This document shows, in pieces, positions 17,751 to 23,433 of a DNA stretch of 23,433 bases (its first letter is position 1; each line of letters opens with the position of its first letter). This DNA comes from Gracilaria vermiculophylla (taxonomy: Eukaryota > Rhodophyta > Florideophyceae > Gracilariales > Gracilariaceae): contig JAHNZQ020000010.1 in the NCBI GenBank assembly GCA_019155205.2, forward strand, positions 2,415,687-2,439,119. Reading direction: 5' to 3'. Position numbers and translations under genes: made by a program. Under the pieces are notes generated by a model, which did no database searches, was not told the origin of the DNA, and worked only from the letters and a program-made list of their open reading frames with translations.

Positions 17751-20700
17751 GTACTACAACAAGAAGGATAACATTCAGTCCAAAATGAACTTGAGACAGA
17801 AGTTAACTACATTTCTATTTAACGATGCTGATGATATCTAGAAAAACCTCCTGGAAATGGAAACTACGTTCCTCGAATTGTCCAGGCTTGGTGATCCGTT
17901 AACCAACCGCGAGCGTACCGCAACTCTATTGCGAACATTATTGAACTCCCTTATGGCAATTGCATTAATGGCGGACGCGAATAACATGGCGTACGATCAA
18001 GTTGTCTCCTTGCTACGTTCCGAAATGGACCGCCGAACACATCGATCAACGGCTTCGCAATCAAAGCCTACTGATGCGGAGAAGGATCACACACATCCCT
18101 ACCCTGCTGCTCAAAAGTCAAGTACAAACCGGAAACCACGATTACGGAAAACCAAAAATGGTTTCGAATGCTGGAACTGCGGACGAATTGGCCACATTCG
18201 CCCCGAGTGTTGGTCTCGCAATAAGAACAATCTTAACAACCAGACATCCAACCAACATGGTATCCGTTCAAGAGGACGCGGTCAAAATCGCAAGTACTCT
18301 TCCAATAGGAACTGGGACTCACGAAGTGGTTCTAGTCATAGTGGTCAAAACCATTACCAGCGGAACAACAACAACCGCGACAACAACGACCGTGAAGATG
18401 GTACACCACGGGGCTTCGTTGCAATAGCCCGTGCCATGCTTTCACACAAAGAAAACGACAACACTTGGTTGGACGCCGGTGCAACACATGTCTTTGTTAG
18501 AGACAAACACCCATTCTCGGGTTACCGATCCATCGCAAGTCAACCTGTTCAAACTTGTGACCAGATATCAGAGATAATCGGAGAAGGCACAATTAAACTA
18601 CCCCTAGGAAACGGAATAATACTTCCGGCCAAGCGCACCCCCTCCTTTGACTCTAACTTAATCTCTTTATCGGTGCTCACGAAGCACACACAAGTGGAAT
18701 TCTCCAACGGCTCATATGGCCCAGCGTTTGTAATCAAAGATCCAATTAACGGCCAAGATCTTTACCGGTCTACACCAAGACACCGGCTTTACCCGTTGCC
18801 GAGCCCTGTACCACCTGGAGGACCTCCACACGCACAGGCAGCTTTATCCGCACCGGGTAACACAGCCAAAGCCTGGCACGAAAACCTTGGATACCTTGGC
18901 AAGGAGAAGCTGTTACTCACTGGGGCACAATGCGACGGAGTACCTCGTCTATCTGCCCCAGAAGTGGAAAACATCTTCTGTACACCATGCATGGACGCTA
19001 AAACCAAGCGTGCCCCACTTCGAACTTCTACATCGGTTGATTCACGCCCTTTGGAACTCACCCACACGGACCTCACAGGGCCCATCCACCCCCCGTCTCT
19101 ACAAGGATCTAAATATATTCAGATCCTTCTGGATGATAACACACGGTCTTGCTCACTCTACTTCCTGAGCTCAAAGCCCCAATTCTTCGAATGCATTCGA
19201 TGGTACAAGGCTCGCGCGGAAAATGAAATACCGCCTAACCGCGTTTACCGCGTTCGCCTTGACAGGGCGGATGAGAATCGATCCGATGACTTCGTCCAAT
19301 GGGCCTTGGAAAACGGAATATTGTTAGAGTATAGTCCACCATACGCACATCAATCCAACGGGGCTGCTGAGAAAATCATCCAGGACTTGTGGAAGATGGC
19401 TCGCACCCTCCTATATGCTTCCCAACTCCCTTTTACTATCTGGGAGGAAGCAATCTCACACGCAAACTACATATGAAACCGTTTGCCCAATTCTCGTGTA
19501 GGAATCAAAGTTCCATTCACATTTTGGTATGGAACTAGGCCGTACTTCGCGAACATACTCAAATTCGGACAAAAGGGTCATGCTTTTATCTACCGATCCG
19601 AAACTGTCCCAAACGAGAAACTTCCCCCTCGAGCCGTGCTCGGACACTTTGTCGGTATGCAAAGTTCGCGTACGCTACTACGGATCTTCGTTCCGTCCTT
19701 CGGGAAAATAATTCACTGTCGCCACAGGGACTTCAAGGTTCTAAGGGAGTCTCTTCCCTCCATTAACGAGCTCATCGATTTCTCTTCTCTTCACCGGCAT
19801 CAAGCCGAGAAGGATATGGAAGAGGACGACAAAAAGCATTAGGACGCCTCATTAGGTCTCTGTATGGTCGCTCAATCACGCACCAAAGATCCAGGCGACG
19901 TCAACAGGATCCCTAGGAATTTCGAGGAAACTAGATCTATTCCTGAATGGGCAGAAGCCATCGACAGAGAGTACGATGCTCTAATAAACAGAGAAACATG
20001 GGCACTTGTGGATAGGAAGCCAGGGATGAATCCTCTCCCGCTCCTCTGGACCTTTCTGGAAAAGCATCTTAGCACCAACCCACCAAGCGTTCTGCCCAAA
20101 GCCCGCTGCGTTATTCGTGGCGGTATGCAACGCCCATATCTAGACTTTAATCCGGATAATCTTTACGCGCCTGTGGCACGTCGGGAAACCATTCGGTTTG
20201 CCATTGCCAAGGCAATGGCACAAGGATTACTTATGGAATCTATGGACATCAGGAACGCATACCTTTATGGCGACTTAGAGGACCCTCTTACTTTGGAACA
20301 ACCACAGAATGCGTCTCGTTCATCCTACATCCCTGGAAAGGTGTGCCTACTAAAGAAGTCTATCTACGGCGCACGACAGGCTGGTCAAGTATGGGGCTCC
20401 CTCTTGCACCAGGAGTTACTTGGACATGGTTTCATACAGTCCAGTACTGACAGCCGCTTATACATATACAAATCTACGAGTGGAACATTGTCCCTCGTTT
20501 TGGTTGTAGATGACATATTGATGTTGTCTAATTCATTCTCTTTACTCAAAGACTTCAAAGAAGAGATGATGAAATTGTTTCAAGTGAAACTACTAAGTGA
20601 AGCGAAGTCCTTCGTAGGGCTTGAAATGGAACGGAGTAGGAATGGCATTAAGGTCCAGCAATCGAGGTACGTCGATAACATGTTGAGAGAGTATGGGCTC

Positions 20701-21483
20701 TCCAACTCTAATTATGCTAGGACGCCATTGCCCTCTCCATGTGACTTGAGCAGTCGTGGCGACAATGAGAAGAGTATGTCGCCTGCGCTTCACGGTCGGT
20801 ACCGAAAGATGGTAGGACATTTGATGTACCTGGCTTTTTCTTCACGTCCAGACATCATGTTTGCACCTTCAATGCTGGCAAGACAGGTTCACGACCCATG
20901 CATCAGGCATATGGGTTTAGCCAAGAGAGTTATAAGGTACCTAAAGGGTACGAAGGGTATTTGTTTGTTCTTTCTCTCTGATGTATCGGCGCCAATGGAA
21001 GCATATTGTGATGCAGACTGGGCCGGTTGTCGTGAGACGAGAAGGTCTACGACTGGCATATTGATCAAGGTGAATGAAGCACCGATCATATGGACGACTA
21101 AGAAGCAAACGTTGATTGCGTTGTCGTCGGGAGAAGCTGAGTTCATTGCGCTCTCCTATTGTTGTGAGACGTTAACTTGGCTGCGAAGATTGTTCTTCGA
21201 AATGCGCACAGATGAAGTGCTAAGTGAATGTGAACGTAGGATGTACCCAATCGCATTGTATTGCGATAGCATAACAGCAGCCTCTATTGCTGCGAAGCCA
21301 TAGACTTCTGAAAGGAACAAACACATTGCATTGAAGTAACACCATGTCAAAGAACTGGTGAAGAATGGTGTTCTGCAATTGAATAAGATTGACACGAGTT
21401 TACAACCCGCCGATGTGTTGACAAAAGCTTTGAAAGCTGATAAGCTTGAAAAATAACGTCTACTTTGCGGGTTGAGAGCTTAA
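17751..21483 (+). pseudogene. copia gag (C-terminal) and pol polyprotein, decayed
   Basis: A single frame holds, in order: gag C-terminus (LELSRLGDPLTNRERTATLL); zinc knuckle CWNCGRIGHIRPEC (about 18172-18213); protease site WLDAGATHVFV, with Ala where DSG is usual; GAG-pre-integrase HxxLG...CTPC; integrase core with ELTHTDLTGP, RLDRADEN and SNGAAEKIIQDL (DDE); reverse transcriptase from about 19900 with MDIRNAYLYGDL and VVDDILML (usual YVDD); RNase H with YCDADWAGC, SSGEAEFIALSY and YCDSITAAS. The frame is cut by stops at 17839 (TAG), 19474 (TGA), 19840 (TAG), 21301 (TAG), 21337 (TAA) and 21454 (TAA); the natural end is TAA 21481-21483. The stop at 19474 replaces the Trp of the conserved NYxWNRLP. 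Pieces 17857-19476 and 19864-21303 remain long and open. Confidence 0.88.
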
Positions 21484-21716
21484 GGGTTTTGTACTAACTA
21501 AATTTGTTCTTGTCTATTACTATGCGTGTCACAGATCTTTGTTTTGGGTGTATCCATTTGTCTTTAAGTTGTTTTGAGCGCTATACCTTTTCCTCATGTC
21601 ATGAGTTTTGTCCCAAAGGATTTTATCACGGCAAAGGTTTTTAACGGTAGACGCCACGTTGAGTATTGTAGTTTGTACGCAGCACATGCATTAGGTATTA
21701 TGTTTGCGAGGGAGGG
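21484..21716 (+). promoter_or_regulatory. copia 3' untranslated region with polypurine tract
   Basis: Non-coding stretch from the pol end to the 3' LTR. Its last bases, GAGGGAGGG at 21708-21716 and continuing GGAA into the LTR, form the polypurine tract that primes plus-strand DNA. Confidence 0.75.
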
Positions 21717-21850
21717 GGAATGACCAGATGCTGGCCGCTCACTGGAACGGGCAACAGTATCCACCCAATCCACTCTACAGTGCAAAATAAAGAAACGGCC
21801 GGCGGTTCCGTCCCGCCCGACTCTCCGGAGTCAAGCCAACGATCTTTTCA
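21717..21850 (+). repeat. 3' LTR of the copia element
   Basis: 134 bp, begins GGAATGACCAG (first base differs from the T of the 5' LTR) and ends TTTTCA. AATAAA at 21786-21791. Confidence 0.88.
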
Positions 21851-21855
21851 GCCTT
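21851..21855. repeat. target-site duplication, right copy
   Basis: GCCTT, identical to 15836-15840. It fixes both ends of the element. Confidence 0.8.
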
Positions 21856-22199
21856 GACACATGAAACTTGGGCGGTGTTTCACCGCCGGACGAAATTTTA
21901 TTTTGCATGTGGACATACTGCAACGTTTCAATACACAGACTGTTTCAAAAACATACGACATTCTGTGAAATCTCAAAAAACTACCAAATGTACACTGCAC
22001 GCCTACAAAAATAGGTTTCAGAAAAAAGTAAAGTCAAAAAACCGTTTCAAAAACATATGATCATCAATAACAAATCTTTACTGCGCGGCGCTAAATAGTT
22101 TATTTTGCCTCTTTTTTGCTGCATAACGCTAATACATTGTTTTTGCATCGCATTAATGTACTTTTCTACCGTTGAAACTGTTATAGATTTCCAGCAATT
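21856..22199. other. AT-rich flank between copia and Tc1 relic, with a perfect hairpin
   Basis: GGCGGTG-TTT-CACCGCC at 21871-21887 is a perfect 7-bp stem with a 3-nt loop. Further right, GTTTCAAAAACATA occurs twice (about 21949 and 22044). A similar word lies inverted near 23120-23140, right of the Tc1 relic. These could be vestiges of Tc1 terminal repeats, but I could not align a full inverted repeat. Confidence 0.4.
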
Positions 22200-23012
22200 T
22201 TAAATACAGTTTCTGAGTTCAAAAACTGTCTGAAATTGCCTTCCATGCGCATAAACCATCCTCGCTAGCAGTCCCCTAACGTTTTCAATTGGGTTCACAT
22301 CCGGTGAGCGTGCCGGCCACTCTAAAAAAGATACGTCAGACTCCTGAAGCCAATTTTTGATTAAAGATGAAGTGTGCACAGGCGCATTTTCTTCTTGAAA
22401 AGTGAAATTTTCTTCATGAAAACATAAACCAAATGGTAGCAAATAATTGTATAGAACTTCTTGATATTTTTCCGCATTCATGTATGTTTCAATCAAGGCA
22501 ATTTCCGATAGACCTTTTTTAGAAATGCCTGCCCATTCCAATACAGAGCCTCCACCTGAATGCCTGGTATAAAACTCATGACGTTCTTAACGAAGATTGT
22601 GCCAATAACGTTTGTAGCAATCTGGTCCGTCCAAATTGAACCTTTTTCCATCAGTAAAGATAACATTTTCCCATTCCTTTTTCCAGCAGGCCTTTCCAGC
22701 ACACCAGTCAACCCTCTTCTGCTTGTGAGGGTCTTGGAGAAAAAAAGTGTTTTTCATTTTTTTATATTTCAGTAAACTTGTGCTGTTTATCTGCCTCCAT
22801 ATAGTTGATTTAGAAACGTTGGGATTGGGATTTTTTCCAATTGTTTTGCACGATACTTATCTTTTACACAACTCCCTTTCAATTCCTCTTTTGTCTGCTG
22901 GGCTGAGCTTCTTCGGGCGTCCCGGAGATCGTTTTCATCCATAAAGAGTCGGGTTTTTGAGAAACGTAGCATTTGTGACCTTAGAAGGTATTATTGTTTT
23001 AGCGATAGCACT
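22200..23012 (-). pseudogene. Tc1/mariner transposase, decayed
   Basis: Minus strand. The N-terminal DNA-binding part reads ATFLKNPTLYG, stop, KRSPGRPKKLSPADKRGIER (about 22985-22885), then after another stop VSKSTIWRQI...LLKYKKM. A frameshift in a T/A homopolymer (about 22740-22760) leads to the catalytic part: ENVIFTDGKRFNLDGPD (first Asp), a TAA at 22589-22587, RHSGGGSVLEWAGISKKG, FQEENAPVHTS and SPDVNPIEN. The spacing from the QEEN position to the NPIEN Glu is 34 residues, the DD34E signature of Tc1. The second catalytic Asp reads Glu, and the Trp usually after NPIEN is replaced by Arg. It ends at TAA 22202-22200. Inactive by stops, frameshift and the catalytic change. Confidence 0.85.
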
Positions 23013-23433
23013 TTAGGAATGTTTCTCGGCGTTTAAATTTACGGTTTGAAGCTGTTATTGCCTGGAAACATGGCGGGCCTCGAGCCATATTTACTAAAAA
23101 GAAGACGGTGTACAAATCTTTTTGAAACGATTCTACGTCTGTGTTATGGGTCTGCTAGTTTACCGGTCAAAAAAGAATGTACAGAAACGACGAAAAAACC
23201 GGTGAAATTATTCAGTTTTGGATGTGCATATTTTCTAAAATAACTTCATGCATTCGAAGTAGTTAGTTTTGTCTGAAAGAAAAACTAGCACTTAACTGCA
23301 ATAATCGTTGTCTGGCTGAAAAGATAAGTAGGATTCAATCTCACTTTCCGCAGTTTTCACCATTCGAGAAACAGGACTACACATCTAATATTCAGGCTGC
23401 ATAGCTCGATAGATAATCAAATGGGTGGTAGCC
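23013..23433. other. AT-rich right edge, nothing recognised
   Basis: No domain or RNA gene. It may include the outer part of the Tc1 element on its 5' side, but no terminal inverted repeat could be proven. Confidence 0.4.

Larger units (their letters stand above)
15841..21850 (+). mobile_element. Ty1/copia LTR retrotransposon, complete in outline but decayed
   Basis: The 6010-bp element has LTRs of 135 and 134 bp (15841-15975, 21717-21850), a GCCTT target duplication, a PBS at 15976, a gag-pol region in the copia order (gag, zinc knuckle, protease, integrase, reverse transcriptase, RNase H) and a polypurine tract. The LTRs differ at about 12 of 134 positions (8 transitions, 4 transversions) plus one indel, roughly 9%, so the insertion is not recent. 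Several stop codons and an interruption in gag confirm it is dead. The LTRs are unusually short for copia. Confidence 0.9.

Noticed and set aside
21856..23433. Terminal inverted repeats of the Tc1 relic
   Set aside because: Words such as GTTTCAAAAA occur on both sides, but I could not align a continuous inverted repeat or a TA duplication.

Overview
This is a eukaryotic nuclear window. It has protein genes with short spliceosomal introns (64, 77 and 79 bp, all with GTACGT donors), class I and class II transposable elements, and AATAAA signals in LTRs. The gene set (a PIN-like carrier, a DUF1399/GRDP-type glycine-rich domain protein, an RNA ligase fusion, degenerate DUF6818, Harbinger, copia and Tc1 copies) and the few, compact introns fit a multicellular red alga best. 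That is inference; an oomycete or another protist is not excluded.

Layout. From 1 to about 6760 the DNA is repeat-rich and mostly broken: a dyad cluster and a weak tRNA-like sequence (1-296), a decayed DUF6818 gene (363-1240), long stretches without recognisable genes, a 52-bp poly-G run (3445-3496), one intact orphan ORF (3736-4284) and a PIF/Harbinger-type transposase relic (4670-5215, minus). From 6765 to 15288 is the gene-dense core: a four-exon PIN-like membrane transporter (minus), a head-to-head long gene for a TPR / phosphatase-like / polynucleotide kinase / RNA ligase protein (plus), and a convergent GRDP gene (minus). From 15836 to 21855 lies a complete but decayed Ty1/copia retrotransposon with 134-135 bp LTRs, a 5-bp target duplication GCCTT, a PBS and a polypurine tract. 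From about 22200 to 23012 is a decayed Tc1/mariner (DD34E spacing) transposase on the minus strand.

Most interesting points. (1) The 1125-residue protein at 9215-12592 joins a TPR-like region, a dual-specificity-phosphatase fold whose catalytic Cys reads Ser, a P-loop 5'-kinase and an Rnl2-type RNA ligase, so it looks like a one-polypeptide RNA end-repair enzyme. (2) The DUF6818, Harbinger and copia relics are broken mainly at places where TGG (Trp) or CAA/CAG (Gln) is expected and TGA/TAG/TAA is found, suggesting C-to-T decay, possibly targeted at repeats. (3) The copia leader carries two tandem 36-bp units, each with the hairpin CCAGT-AGGGG-ACTGG, just before gag.

No operon logic applies here. 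The three intact core genes are arranged as a divergent pair followed by a convergent pair. The only functional link I can suggest is RNA repair or tRNA splicing for the ligase gene.
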